64,000 nucleotides of DNA from Membranipora membranacea (taxonomy: Eukaryota; Bryozoa; Gymnolaemata; Cheilostomatida; Membraniporidae): NCBI GenBank assembly GCA_914767715.1, contig OU612075.1:7936001-8000000 (forward strand), read 5' to 3'. The notes beneath the pieces were generated by a model. The model was not told the origin of the DNA. It saw only the letters and a list, made by a program, of their open reading frames with translations, and made no database searches. Both the position numbers and the translations under genes were made by a program. Below, piece after piece: positions 11,414 to 23,748 of the stretch (position 1 is the stretch's first letter; each line of letters opens with the position of its first letter).

Positions 11414-12377
11414 ATGATGAAAGTAGCAGTTTTTCTTCTTGTGGTAGTAGCTGTGGCTCAAGCAGGATATGGCAGAAGACCCAGCCACTCAAAATGTAAG
11501 TAAAATGTTTCACAATTTATACTGGGGTTAAGTATGAAGAATAGTCCTCTCCCATCTCATGGGTGGCATGTTATTCAGACAATTATCAAAAGTGTGCATT
11601 TTCAGAATTTGATTTTTTTGGTTTCTTAAACTCCTTGCTTCGTAATTTTGGTGAATACGAGTAATTCAAAGTGATAAAATATCATTTGATTTCTAAGTTG
11701 AACATTTTGAATGCTTAGCTTAAATTAAAACAGATAAATATTCAATTAACTTCTCCTGAATGTGGAGCCTACCAAATTTCAATGGATCAATTTTGACCAG
11801 GTCATTAATTGAGGTAATGTTCTGAATACATTATCGATGAATGTTTTTTATTGAAGATGCAGTCGGAAACAATAATGGAAACGATAATACTGGACGCGCT
11901 GTAAATGGCAATCGAAACGGTAATGATAATACTGGATTTAACACTGCTGGCAACCATAATGGAAACAACAACAATGTGTTTTATGGAGCCAATGGAAACC
12001 GAAATGGAAACGACAACTTTGGTGCTCAAACAGCTGGCAACAGAAATGGAAATCAAAACAGAGGATTCTTTGGCACCAATGGAAATCAAAATGGAAATAC
12101 CAATCGTGGATTTGGAACAAACGGAAACAGAAATGAAAACCTCAATTTCAGTGGAATGAATGGAAACAAAAATGGAAACCAAAATTTGAATGGAGTAAAC
12201 GGAAATAGGAATGGAAACTTCAACTTCAATGGAGTCAATGGAAACCGGAACGGAAACAACAACGTTGGTGGAATAAATGGAAACCGTAATGGAAACAGAA
12301 ACTTCGGCGGCGTCAACGGAAATGGCAACGGAAATGGAAATACAGTCGGATTCCCAGGAAGACATGCTAGATACTAA
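11414..12377 (+). CDS. Family A Asn/Gly-repeat secreted protein (gene 3)
   Basis: Spliced: 11414-11495 joined to 11863-12377, giving 198 residues. The signal exon differs from gene 2 at a few residues (A-V-F-L-L core; R-R-P-S-H-S-K spacer). The phase 1 intron is kept. At the acceptor gene 2 has TTGCAG, but here the matching bases are TTGAAG and a good CAG lies six bases further on (ending at 11862). I used that one, which drops two residues without changing frame; the AAG at 11854-11856 is also in frame. The repeat exon matches gene 2 unit by unit and ends T-V-G-F-P-G-R-H-A-R-Y. Role as for gene 2. Confidence 0.82.
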
Positions 12378-12399
12378 ATACTAGCTAAATAGAATTTAT

Positions 12400-13930
12400 G
12401 CTTTGTAGTTATCTCAATGTCAGTGCGTTGATAGCAGTACGTTGATAATGTATGTTTGAGTTTAAATGCTTTTCTTGTTATTCATGTTATTCTTTTATTT
12501 GTTAGGATGAACATCAAATGGTGTTTAACCAAAATATAAAATAGTTTGCAGCGATTACACAACCAAACCATTTCCTGTGTTAAAATCAGATTTAATAATG
12601 AAGTTTGGCTTATAATTAACTGATATAAGCTATGCATGTTTCTGAGTCATGCTAACAAAAAACAAGACTTTTGTTCAGATTGGAGTGATTGGCTTGAATA
12701 AACGTGGAGGCAAACTATTAAGATATGATTTTAAACCTGGACTTTAACAACTGATAAAAGAGCTGCCAATCAAGTTCATTCAAACAACAAATCATTCCAG
12801 TTGTTTTCTATATCAATTGTAAAAAATATAGATTCGCACCTCAAACCTGCACGGCTTTTATTCTAAATTCATAAAGTATCTCACATATGATGGAGCTACA
12901 GTATGACACTGACACAGGGGGCCGCCTAGGCCCGCCGGGGCCCTGTGGTGATTACAAATGGAAATACATCAATTTTAGCCATATTTTGGAATGGTCATGG
13001 TTATGATATATGGGGGGGATGACCCCCCTAGACAAAGTAGAAAGGGGGACACCATCCGCTCACATCCCCCTAAATTCTAACACTGACACCTCTCACGTGA
13101 ACTATCCTTGGGTATGAACCGAATCTGCCTGAACAAGTGTAAATAACTTTCTCCTCTGATCCAGATGAAAGGTGCAGCAATGATAAGCAGCAGGGACACA
13201 GAGCGTACAAAATTAATGGGCCTGATCAGCCGCCAATCTCATTGCACTGACTTGATCACTTAATTAATTAGGTTCATAAGTTTGCATAAAATGCCTACCC
13301 TAAATATTGAAAGTCAATTTATCTATGCAAGAATCAAAGAAACATACCTGTCGTATAAAGATGCGTAGAAATGTATAAGCGCTGTCTTGCTTTCAAAAAC
13401 TCTAGAGGTTCCAGATAGGAAGAGTTTTATTTCTCTGTCTAAGAAGCGTAGGAATAATGTGTGATTATCCCGATGTGAACCTTGGATCGTTAGGGTGATT
13501 GTCGGCTCAGACGGCACAGTTATAGCTTATGTGAAATATTTCCCCCTTCATTTTTTTCACTCACCATCTCCAGATTGTGTGAGAGAAAAGACAACTCTTG
13601 TAATATATTGACCGTCTCTGTGAAATAATTTTGCCCCTCTGGAGAAGGCTATAACTGTTTGAGATAAGTGCATGGATAGTTGTTGTTGTTGTTCGCATTG
13701 CAGTTACATCATCGATATAAGTACTTGTCGGCTATGATAGCTTTATATAGTTTCTCATTACAAAATACAGCCATCGTTGATTAGCTCATGCCGTGATTAA
13801 CTTAGCAAATCAATGGAGAAGATATAAGCATTATCAATGTATTTGAACAACTAACATAAACATGATACCCTATATGAATGATGTATTCCAGGAGGAACTT
13901 ACATATGTGATTAGCCAATGTGTTATCTTT
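12400..13930. other. Intergenic, nothing recognised
   Basis: Follows gene 3. A short GC-rich patch near 12917-12952 and a G/C run near 13010-13030 stand out from the AT-rich background. I find no convincing gene on either strand. Confidence 0.5.
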
Positions 13931-13933
13931 GAG

Positions 13934-14100
13934 TTGCTGGTGGGTGGCAAAGGGCCAATGCCAGGTAAGATGGTACTTTCCTGAAATTACCTGTAATTTT
14001 ATTTTTTAGTGAGTGCTAAATAATGCAGTTTCACTTTCATTTTATCTCCATAGGGTGCTCTCTGTGACCTGGCATTGGCTCTTTTCCACCCAGCAGCCAA
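13934..14100. repeat. Imperfect foldback (inverted repeat)
   Basis: Bases 13934-13966 pair with 14067-14100 with a few mismatches; the inner 11 bases (GCCAATGCCAGGT side) match best. The loop is about 100 bases. I found no target-site duplication, so it may be an old MITE or a chance duplication. Confidence 0.6.
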
Positions 14101-14104
14101 TTAT

Positions 14105-17100
14105 ATCAGAGCCAACACTTTGACTGAAATTTGATACCAGTATATTTCTATATTTGTGAGAGAAATAATGAATTAAGTTCTTTTTTCTTGATTCATCTGT
14201 CCTGTGATGAATTATTTCAACGCTCATTACATTGTTTTGGGTTTGCAAACAAACATGATAACCACAACCTAACCACCATGTTTGAGTCCAATCTGACTTT
14301 CTTTATTTCTTTCCATGTTTTTTCAGAGGCTTTTTTTTCAACTTCAACTATGGCTGCCGGTGATTCCTGGTCTATGTCTGCGGCTTCATAGGGTTTAACC
14401 CACCATTGCCAACAGGGTATGAGACATTCTTCGCAGGTCCTGCCTTACTGGCAGTGTTGTTTAGATTCTTTTCATTTTCGGATCAGTTTTCTTCCTGCGA
14501 TCCTTTTTATTCTTTTTCCCTTCTTCACCAAACGGCGCCACTTTTTTTGCTAGCAGTCTGCTCATCAATTTCTTGTTATTTGATAGGTAGAGTAAGGCCC
14601 AAGTCACAAGTATTATGAGCGGCACCAAAACCGAATCAGAAATATTCAAAGCTGTAAAACAAGAATCAAATACGTAAACATTATCTCCACTGCCCACCTA
14701 TCAACTAGGATTAGGGTATCATGAGACATGGGCATTGTTTTTGGTTGTCAGTCAGGGAAGAATGTGAATTCTAATGAATGACAAAATTTCGATCAGTTTA
14801 ATCTTACAGGTCTGAAAGCTGGCAATGTATGTACCTCTCTATGTTGTTCATGTAAAGCGGCTCCATTAGGAATGACACACTAAAAGTTTTCAATAATATC
14901 TATTAGGCATGTATAACTTGCAAGGTTTATGTCACTGGCAGGGCAAGACTGGACTTCTGGTTGACATCGGACCCTAACTAGGCAACCTCTATAAGAAAAA
15001 CCATTTGTCATGTGACATGAGGAGCAATGTGCTCCCACCTTGAACAATGAGGAAGTGAAAGAACCCAATTAATCAATGAAAGTTGACTCTTGTAGTAAGA
15101 TACTGAACTGGAAGTAACTGTCATCAGGAATTTGGAAATCAGTCACTGCCTAAACTGTTAGCAGTAATGATGAATGGGAAGTGATTACAACACATGACAC
15201 TTTTTCCTTATTGTGTCTAAGCTCATATAATTTTGATATAGTAATGACACATCATAGGGACGTACTTTTACTTCTTCAAGCGAATTTAGTGGATATGAAT
15301 CCCTCTCATTTCAAATGGAAATTTAATGTCTCGCTCAATAAGAATCAAATGTACTTTTTACTTTTTCAAGCCTAGTTTATACACTGAGCTACAATAATGT
15401 ACTGAACTGAATGGAGATTCCCACAGCTTCATGGTGCTAGCTAGCCTGTTTCAATATTGTTTTTTTTTACATGTTCCCTGTGGTTTCATGTATGCAGACA
15501 TTAAATCATTTCTAAATATTAAATATAGAGGGCTTTGGTACTTCTGCCATCAGTGTAATGCTTACTGTCCGAAATTAAGACATAGGACGGACCATAGGTC
15601 TGAAATGACACCAAAACTCCTATCTGTACTAATTGTGTCAAATATTCACTTGCCTAGAGTAATAAAATTCACTGCCGGCAACTTAGCTGTGTCACTTTGG
15701 GTAAGGAGACTCTGTTTATGAGTAAGAGGATACCAACAACAGCCCCTTTTGGTGCTTTGTATACAATGTTTCCATATACTTTGTTACCCCCATAAATTGT
15801 TCTTGTCTGTTCATGGTGAGGGCACTGCAGGTAGGAAGTTCTTGATTGCAACATATACAGGACGCATATTGTCATGATCCCGGTACCAACACCATCCATA
15901 GACAGAAAACGTTTCTGTCTGCTAACTGATCAACAAAGAATTATCGACATACAGCAGAATTTTTGACAAACTTTCATAAGGCGTCCAATATTAGAATTAG
16001 ATGTAGAATGGTGGCATTAGGTCAAGTGATGTTGTATCATTGAATATTGTTCTCTTGAATCTTGACACCGAGAGCTTTTGACGGTATACAACATGCTATG
16101 AAAACCTGAACTTCATGGCCTTTTATTGATAATAATGTTCGAAAAGTAATAAGGGTAGTATTAGAAATAATATTAGGAATCATATTTGGTTTTGTGTATT
16201 GAATATTGTAAAACATTGGTCAATGCTGCGGTCACACAATCATGTGGTATACATTATGGTTAAATCTCACACAGGTTACAGCAGGAAGAAAAAATGAATT
16301 GTGGTTATTTAGGTCAGCTTGTGTAACCCAAAAAATTGCCTGCCGAACAAGTGCCATTCCTTTATGAAACATTTGGTTGATTTTGAGGCAGAATGTATTT
16401 GTATTTTAAATTTGTTGACCCTTTGATACCATATTTGCAGATGAATGCATGCCTGTAGAAAAGAAAATAAGAAAAGGCAGAAAAGTCTGTCAGAGAAGGC
16501 TGCCCATTGTCATATGAAGGAAAGTTGTTTTTACGTGTTTGAAGTACCAACAGACAATAATTTTTTGATTCGAAGAAAATGAGCACTTGTCAAACAGTAC
16601 AAATTATAAGAGGACAGGTAGGAGCCAAGACAGCACAGGACTGATAAGATAATACATAGAGCGGTAGACATGGAGAAGCAGGTCCAAGGATAACTTCTGT
16701 TAGATGTTTCACCCCTCAGGTCAGCAAAGGTCTTGCCTACACAAAATTTTATTTCTATGACCCCAAAAGCACATCAAATCATGCTGAAGTGAGAATTACC
16801 TGTATATTATACATTTTTCACAACTTTTATCTTGCAAAGCAAGACATGATGTAGGTAATTGATTCTTCAATTACATATTTATCACTTACTTTGCAATTAG
16901 TTCAGAAATTTAGAACCCAAACAATCCATATTTGATATACGAGAAGTGGTAAAATTTGATAATTTTAAGGGACAGAGAGAAAATAGCTGTAATAATTATT
17001 ATTATAGCCTTTTTGGTCTCAGGAGGATCCCTCAATAACGCTTATATTATCAGCTGTTATCAGTCATTTCTTAATCCTTAAATATTAAATCTTCTCTATC

Positions 17101-17440
17101 TTCTCCAAGGTAATTTTGAAGCATCTCAACCCAATCAGAAATAATTTCAAAATTGTTCATTGACTTATGATTATTGGCGATCAATGAACAAAAACCCTGC
17201 AAAAAAAATGGATTTTTTGATAATGCCCAAGATTGCTTGCCAGAAATCTCATGGAAAATTCATCACAGCAAGAAACTATGTTTGTGTTGTCAATGCAAAA
17301 TGGGGGATATATTTTGATGTTCAGAACATACTAACGAACCAAAGAATTATGAAATGTAACCGTAAAAGTAAAAACATCTAACATTGAACGATAAAGATAA
17401 AAAGTTCATACTGTACTAAACGAACTTATTTTGAATTGTC
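14105..17440. other. Intergenic, nothing recognised
   Basis: Short open frames on both strands here lack splice context, known domains or similarity to other parts of the window. I assign none of them. The right edge is the 3' flank of the minus-strand gene 4. Confidence 0.5.
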
Positions 17441-17459
17441 AACTATTCTGAGTTTGGAT

Positions 17460-18628
17460 TTAACTAGTATAAGCACGTCCTCCGGAGAATCCGACTGTGT
17501 TTCCATTTCCGTTTCCGTTTCCGTTGGTTCCACCGTTGTTTCCATTTCCGTTGCTATTTCCGTTTACGCCACCCTTGTTGTTGTTTCCATTCTCGTTTCC
17601 ATTTATTCCATCAGTGTTGGAGTTTCCGTTCTTGTTTCCATTGTTTCCAAATAAATTTGAGTTTCCGTTCCCATTTCCATTAATTCCGTTTACATTTCTG
17701 TTTCCATTTATGTTTCCATTTATTCCATCAAAGTTGAGGTTTCCGTTGCTATTTCCATTTTTTCCAAATCCAAAATTTAAGTTTCCATTTTCGTTTCCAT
17801 TTCGGCCAAAGAATCCTTTGTTTTCGTTTCCATTGTTGTTGCCACTTGTTTGAACACCTAAATTCTCATTTCCATTCTGGTTTCCATTGAATCCCTTGAA
17901 CACAAAGTTGTTGTTTCCGTTACCGTTTCCGGCAACGTTGAATCCAGTGTTTGCGTTTCCGTTAATGTTGCCATTTTGAGCATTTCCAGTATTATCATTT
18001 CCATTATCGTTTCCAACTGCAACTGCAACAAAAAAAAAGTTGCTAGAAAATTGACACAGCCTCAAGATTCAATCATTAACCTCGTTTTGCAACTATAAAC
18101 AAGAGCTATCGATGAAATTTTGTTGGCTCCTCTTTCAAGTAATTTTTCATGTGAGGGCAAAGAAACATCGAGAAAAGCAAGACTCAAAATAATCTTTATG
18201 CCAGTAAACTTTAGTATTACCCTATGGGATTAAAGATGGCAGATGCCTGATTAAAGGATTATCTGATGCTAGTTTATCATTAGTCATTCTACATATGGAT
18301 CGCAAAGGAGATTCTATTAATTCAACAAAGTTCTAAACTTTTAATAGTTGCTCTGGAATTGAAAATTAAGGTACAACAAAAATTGCACATTGTAGAATTA
18401 ATCTGATTTTTATCATTTCATCTCACAGTGTAAGTTTGATACATCAAAGGTGAGAGAAATTGAACCAAAACAACCAGCAAGGACTTTGCTACAATATTTT
18501 CATCTAATTTTCCTTCAAGGGAATTCCTATATAAAAATTTACTTACCATTTGGTTGGCGGGGTCTTTTGCCATATGAAGCTTGAGCCACAGCTACTACCA
18601 CAAGAAGACATACTGCTACTTTCATCAT
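17460..18628 (-). CDS. Family A Asn/Gly-repeat secreted protein (gene 4)
   Basis: Spliced on the minus strand: 18628-18547 joined to 18022-17460, giving 214 residues. Signal exon: two Met codons, hydrophobic core C-L-L-V-V-V-A-V-A, cleavage after A-Q-A, then K-R-P-R-Q-P-N. Donor GTAAGT, phase 1. The acceptor is a tandem TTGCAGTTGCAG. Either AG keeps the frame, giving 214 or 212 residues (exon starting 18022 or 18016). The repeat exon has about fourteen G-N-x-N-G-N-x-N units and ends T-V-G-F-S-G-G-R-A-Y-T-S, diverged from genes 1-3. It is the same family but in opposite orientation and more divergent, so an older copy. Confidence 0.85.
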
Positions 18629-18946
18629 TTTGTTTTCTGTGAAGGTGAAAATGGTAGTCAGTAATCGTACAGCATGTAAATGTATACAAAGTGAAGGCTG
18701 CTAGGTAACCATGAAGAAACATCCCATAAAAAATAATATGTTTACACCAAATTTCACTGCTTTTTTGTCAGTCACTGAAATAAATCCATCCAATAGGTAA
18801 CATCCAGTTGTTGTTTTGTGATGTCAATATACGAAGTGAATGATATTAATGGATTGAACAGACAGAAATTGTAGGTAAAACAATTGCAAGTTATGATCTT
18901 TTCTTTTTGAATGCTTATTAAAACAGACAATGATATTGATACTTAC

Positions 18947-19018
18947 TTCAGGGTTTTCGGATGAGAGTGGGTTGTAATGGTTGTGTGTCTTCTCCTGGCC
19001 TTCTCCTTCCCTTATATA
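18947..19018 (-). promoter_or_regulatory. Core promoter and noncoding exon 1 of gene 4
   Basis: Minus-strand TATATAAG starts at 19018. GACACACAACC starts 29 bases later (18989), inside CCAGGAGAAGACACACAACC. The noncoding exon ends at 18947 before GTAAGT. Spacing and motif equal those of genes 2 and 3. Confidence 0.75.
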
Positions 19019-19256
19019 GTCATGTAGGTGAGTAGGTGATAAGCAATAAAACAGTCAAACAATAAGGTATCAACAGGAGGCAAACATTGCATGGTAATGT
19101 TTGGTTAAACCGGCATAATTCATCATCACTATAGCTTCCCAAATACAAATGAAAGTGGTAGAAAAACTCGCCGTGTCACATGACCTGCAATAAATAAGTA
19201 GGATTATTGAATAGTGGTGGGAGCTTTATTCAATTGCTACTGTTGCATATACCTCA

Positions 19257-19483
19257 CAGGGCCGTAGTTCAGAAGAAATGGTAGGGGAGGCAAAAGTCTG
19301 AGGTGAGTCCAAGGCATCACCAGTAACCTCCTACCCGAGCTATTTGAGGTATATAATAAGTAAATGGAAGTCCCAGAGAGACTGATTCTGCCATGGGCTA
19401 TTCAATTATAGTGTTTTTAGGCCACTGCATTTAGCTTTTTAGAGGAGGCAGTGCCTCTCTGCCTCCCTAGAATTACGTCCCTG
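19257..19483. mobile_element. hAT-like MITE, copy 1
   Basis: The left end reads CAGGGCCGTAGTTC. The right end, read inward on the other strand, is CAGGGACGTAATTC. These match the typical CAGGG-CGTA ends of hAT elements. At 227 bases it has no coding capacity. The expected 8-base target duplication is not clear. A homologous element lies inverted at 32608-32873. Confidence 0.65.
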
Positions 19484-20569
19484 TCTCACTTTTTGCGCAT
19501 TTGATTGACATTGAGTAATCCAGTTTCAATCAGCCACCTGTCGCCTGCACATAGGGATTAAAAAATATCATATTGCGTCATGGTCCCACCTTGTACAACA
19601 AAGACCCGGAGACTCAATCAATCAATGCCAGTTAATGTGTTTAATTCTACTGATAAGTTGGGAAGAAACGCTGAGATGGAAATGACCATCGCAGAATTTT
19701 CGCAATCGAAAGGGTTATGAAATGGCAGTAGTTATGATTCATGAGAAATTATGAGAACAAAATCTTTCATACGTAGTGCCCTTTTTTTTCCTCATTGTTT
19801 CAAGCTCATACGAAGACATTTAATTGTGCCGTATCAATAGGCTGTTTTTATGGCTACATAAGAAACTAAGAAAATGCACAATTGAAGAAGTGTGACAGAC
19901 CCTATGAATCCTACAAAGTCTAAAGGAATATCAAGTCTCCCTTAATAAGGTGGTAATTTAAGGCTGTTACATTATTCGGACATAAAGTTTCAAGTCTACA
20001 AAATACAATCAAAATGTTGAAGCATTCCTGTAAAGGCGATTGAGATATTGTCCCCCTGTATCACCACAGAATTTTGCTTTGTCACTATAGGCGGGGAAAT
20101 TAGATTGACATACAGGATCAGGATTAGATAAGAAGGAAGAAGGGATGTGGAAAAGGGCTTAGTAGGTATTATTCGGAAGCACTGAGCGGTACGCTGTCAT
20201 TATGTGCAGGTATCCGCAGTGTACCGTTAGGAGCTTGGTATGAAATACCTTCTAAGCCCTTTTCCGCATATGTTCTGCACTGCGTTTCATACCAAAGAAA
20301 TATTGGACAATTCTGTACAATTCTAGAATTGTTCGAAACTGACCCATATATCATTACCCAACCAGCAATCATTATTGTGTAATTAACCCTGCCTGCTGAA
20401 TAAATTACATTCATTATTGCTATTGTATAGTTATAGTACAAGCCTTTACAGTTCTAGTCAATATTATATAATTGGATTGAAATTGTATTCAATGAGTTTG
20501 AATTTTGATGACCAGGCAAGATCTGCTGTAATGAATAGATACTGCTGTGCAAGGTAGCATCAAAGTCTA

Positions 20570-20606
20570 TAACGCGGGAGGCCCAGGTTCAAATCCCCGC
20601 TGGGGC
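20570..20606 (+). repeat. tRNA-like B-box sequence
   Basis: GGTTCAAATCC at 20586-20596 is a good Pol III B box inside a stem-like GCGGGAGGCCCAGGTTC context. No full cloverleaf can be drawn, so this is a tRNA-derived SINE-like fragment, not a tRNA gene. A similar sequence is inside the MITE at 24469-24763. Confidence 0.5.
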
Positions 20607-20840
20607 AAATCTTTTCTTTTCGTTTCATCATGGTGGAACAAAATACTTATGTTCAACTCTTCTGTGTTGTACCATACCCTATATTACATTTTGTGCAATC
20701 TGTTAATATTGGCAGCAACTGCATAAATAGAATACATCAGCTAAGCTATGATAGCAGAATTATCAGAAAACTTTGCTACTAATAAAAATTTATAACATCG
20801 CTCACCAGTTGAGCGAGGAATTACTTTGTATCAATTGTGC
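20602..20840 (+). repeat. Dispersed repeat, copy 1
   Basis: The first 30 or so bases are identical to 22144-22175. The part ending in the TTGAGCGAGGA-type block matches 22400-22577. The two copies are in direct orientation on either side of the left inverted-repeat arm. Confidence 0.7.
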
Positions 20841-22143
20841 CACAAGCAGGGAGGTTAGCCAATAACAGGCATAATTAAATAATTACCTTGATATCCTTGT
20901 TGTCAAAATTTTAAATTGTCCAATTAAGTATAATTAACACTGTTTGCTAATCATTCACACACATTCCATTGTACTTGTTACAAGTCATCATGACACACTT
21001 GTGGAATCAGAGACAGGAGTCATTGTCAGCTGACCTAACTTCCTGTCTTTTGCTGCTGGTAATGAATGCGATGAGTTTTTAATTTCGCGAATATACATTT
21101 TTATATAATGATGGCTGTTTGGGTGGTAGTGCAATCATGATCATTCTTTGACAGAAGAGTGAGGGGGCGGGAAGTTGTAGCCTTTGTAACAGCCATCACC
21201 TGACATGTATCAGGTCATGACAGTGACCGGTCTGGCTGTCACTGAAAATGCCATATAATAATAACCATTTCTTATTCACTTCCAGTGGCAGAAATAATGA
21301 CATTTTATTGACATTATTACAATAACAATGACCAAATAATGGGCTGTGTCCTGGTGTGTGGATTAAGCTTTGCTGTCTTGATGAGTGTGAGCCAATTAAT
21401 TGTCGCTTTGCTATTACCCAGTTTTTGCAATTCCTTGATATCATATGATGTCCTGTTTTTACATTTTTTTGGTAGTACTATAGAAGAGATAGTTTTTACT
21501 CAGTTTAGGGTGTGTTGTTTGAGAGAGCAATAGAGATGCTGGTGTGCGATTAAAAGTCTCGTCATTTCGCACTAGTAACTGCTCAGTGTGCGGCATAGAG
21601 GTTTAGTGCCGTCACACCTTTTTTGAAAACTACTAGATAATTGTCAAAATTCCATTTGTATACTTTGATCAAATTATTTCACCAAACTCTGCTTCAAAGC
21701 TCATCATTGCACAGAGTTATTATGCCAAGAATGAGATTTTCTCGCAATAAAACCTTAAAATCTCTGGCGCCCTTATTCTCCAGTATTTGCAACAATGCTT
21801 AATTGATTTTCCGCGCTTCTTGGTCAACTTCAAGAGTTGAGCCAGCATTATATGATAATCTGTGTGTTTACCCACAGGGCTGTCCATTTTTAAATCTACT
21901 GGTACCTTATAAGTTCTGTGAAGGTTGCCTATGAATGCCAGTGTAAACAAAATTAACATTCTCATGACTGGCTTTTCTTGATCATGACTTCATGAGTAAA
22001 TAACTTGGATGCCAACAATACAGCCAATTATGCTTGGCTTAGATGTTGATGTCAAGTGAAAGGTAAACAATTGGCAAATAGACACTGTGAGAATCTTGTT
22101 CAAATTCAATAAGCTAATCTCATTGAAAATGATCAGGCAGATT

Positions 22144-22577
22144 GGGGCAAATCTTTTCTTTTCGTTTCATCATGATGTAACTGGCAAGCAGTCCATTTGA
22201 GTTGAGAGTGATTAGTGCCTAATTGTTGCATGAAAGCTTGTGATACTCCCTTCATCCCGATCTTCTAGAAACCGAGCAAATACTCATCCCTCCACGAGAA
22301 GATATTGTTAAAGAGATTATGTGTAAACAGTTTTCCACTGACAATATTTCAAAGCACAGAACACTCCGGTTTATTGTAATGATAATGGTAATGATGTTCA
22401 AATCTACTAAGTCGTACCGTACCCTACATTATCTTTTGTCTAATCTGTCAAATCTGGCAGCAATTGCATATTTAGAATACATCAGCCAAACTATTCTAGC
22501 GGAATTATTACAAAACTTTGCTACTAATAAAAAGTACAAAATCGCTAACTGGTTGAGCGAGGATCTACTTTGTATAA
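22144..22577 (+). repeat. Dispersed repeat, copy 2
   Basis: Starts exactly at the inner edge of the left inverted-repeat arm. It is homologous to 20602-20840 at both ends, with about 200 unrelated bases between. The open frame that crosses it (22319-22609) is not kept in the other copy. Confidence 0.65.
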
Positions 22578-22579
22578 AA

Positions 22580-23219
22580 CATCCTACATGCCTAAGTGGA
22601 GAGAAGTGATGAGAATGAGGCCATATTATCCACAGAACAAATGATTGACAAAAATATTAGTGAAAATATGCTTGCTGATGCTAAAAAAAACACATACTTG
22701 GTGTCATAGCATGTAGTATTAGTACTGATTATTATTATTATTATTATTTTTTAGCGTGAATGGCTTTCATCAACTGTTTGTTGGCTGAAGATGCTCTGGG
22801 CATGGAGTAAGCTCTGAATTTTATGGTATATGGGTAGAGGGAATCAAGAGTAATAATCAAACAGGCCTATCATTCAATGACATAATAGAACTCGTTTGTA
22901 CAGAATGTCTGGTGGTCACTGTAAATTCTAAATTTATCAATGCAGCCACTAATAAATCTGAGAGCTTTGAAAGATTATCTGCTTAAAGGCTGTCCAGGCA
23001 ATAATTTATCGCCTTAAATCTTAACTGCTGTAATGGCCCTGCAAGCCCCTAATCTGGCAACCCAACCGCCTGTCTAAGCTACCGGCCTGGTATATAACAG
23101 AATAAATTACAGTGTGGGGCTTCCTTAGGCAGGATTTTGTTGAAATTATTGGAATTCCAGGTTGATAGAACTTTTAACATACCAAACTCTTTGCATTTAA
23201 TGGCTACAATGTACAGTTT
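22580..23219. other. Spacer of the large inverted repeat
   Basis: No gene seen. It contains a short (ATT)n run at about 22728-22750. Confidence 0.55.
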
Positions 23220-23748
23220 AATCTGCCTGATCATTACCAATGAGATTAGCTTATTGAATTAAACAAGATTCTCAGTATCTATTTGCCAATTGTTTACCTT
23301 TCACTTGACATCAACATCTTAGTCAAGCATAATTGGATGTATTGTTGGTATCCAAGATATTTACCCAAGAAGTCATAATCAAGATAAGCCAGTCAGAATG
23401 TTAATTTTGTTTACACTGGCATTCATAGGCAACCTTCACAGAACTTATAAGGTACCAGCAGATTTAAAAATGGACAACCCTGTGGGTAAACACACAGATT
23501 ATCATATAATGCTGGCTCAACTCTTGAAGTTGACCAAGAAGCGGAAAATCAATGAAACATTGTTGCAATTACTGGAGAATTAGGGCGCCAGAGAATTTAA
23601 GGTTTTTTTTTGCGAGGCAATCTCATTCTTGGCATAATAACTCTGTACAATGATGAGCTTTGAAGCAGAGTTTTGTGAAATAATTTGATGAAAATATACA
23701 AATGGAATTTGGACAATTATCTAGTAGTTTGCATAAAAGGTTAGGTTA

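Larger units (their letters stand above)
5667..12377. repeat. Tandem duplication, unit 2
   Basis: Second copy of the unit, ending with gene 3. Against unit 1 it has an extra segment at about 6650-7998, lacks about 48 bases near 9120, and has a shorter second intron in its gene (367 versus 650 bases). Long stretches are nearly identical to unit 1, for example 1061-1470 versus 7999-8408, which suggests a fairly recent event or gene conversion. Confidence 0.9.
20276..22143. repeat. Large inverted repeat, left arm
   Basis: Reverse complement of 23220-25066 over most of its length. Clear anchors are the tract at 21150-21177 against 24308-24350, and 21720-21965 against 23398-23640. Compared with the right arm it has an extra insert at about 20460-20925 and an extra 430 bases at about 21180-21610. 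Confidence 0.85.

Noticed and set aside
22319-22609. 96-codon open frame in the inverted-repeat spacer
   Set aside because: It spans a dispersed repeat whose other copy (20645-20840) does not keep the frame.
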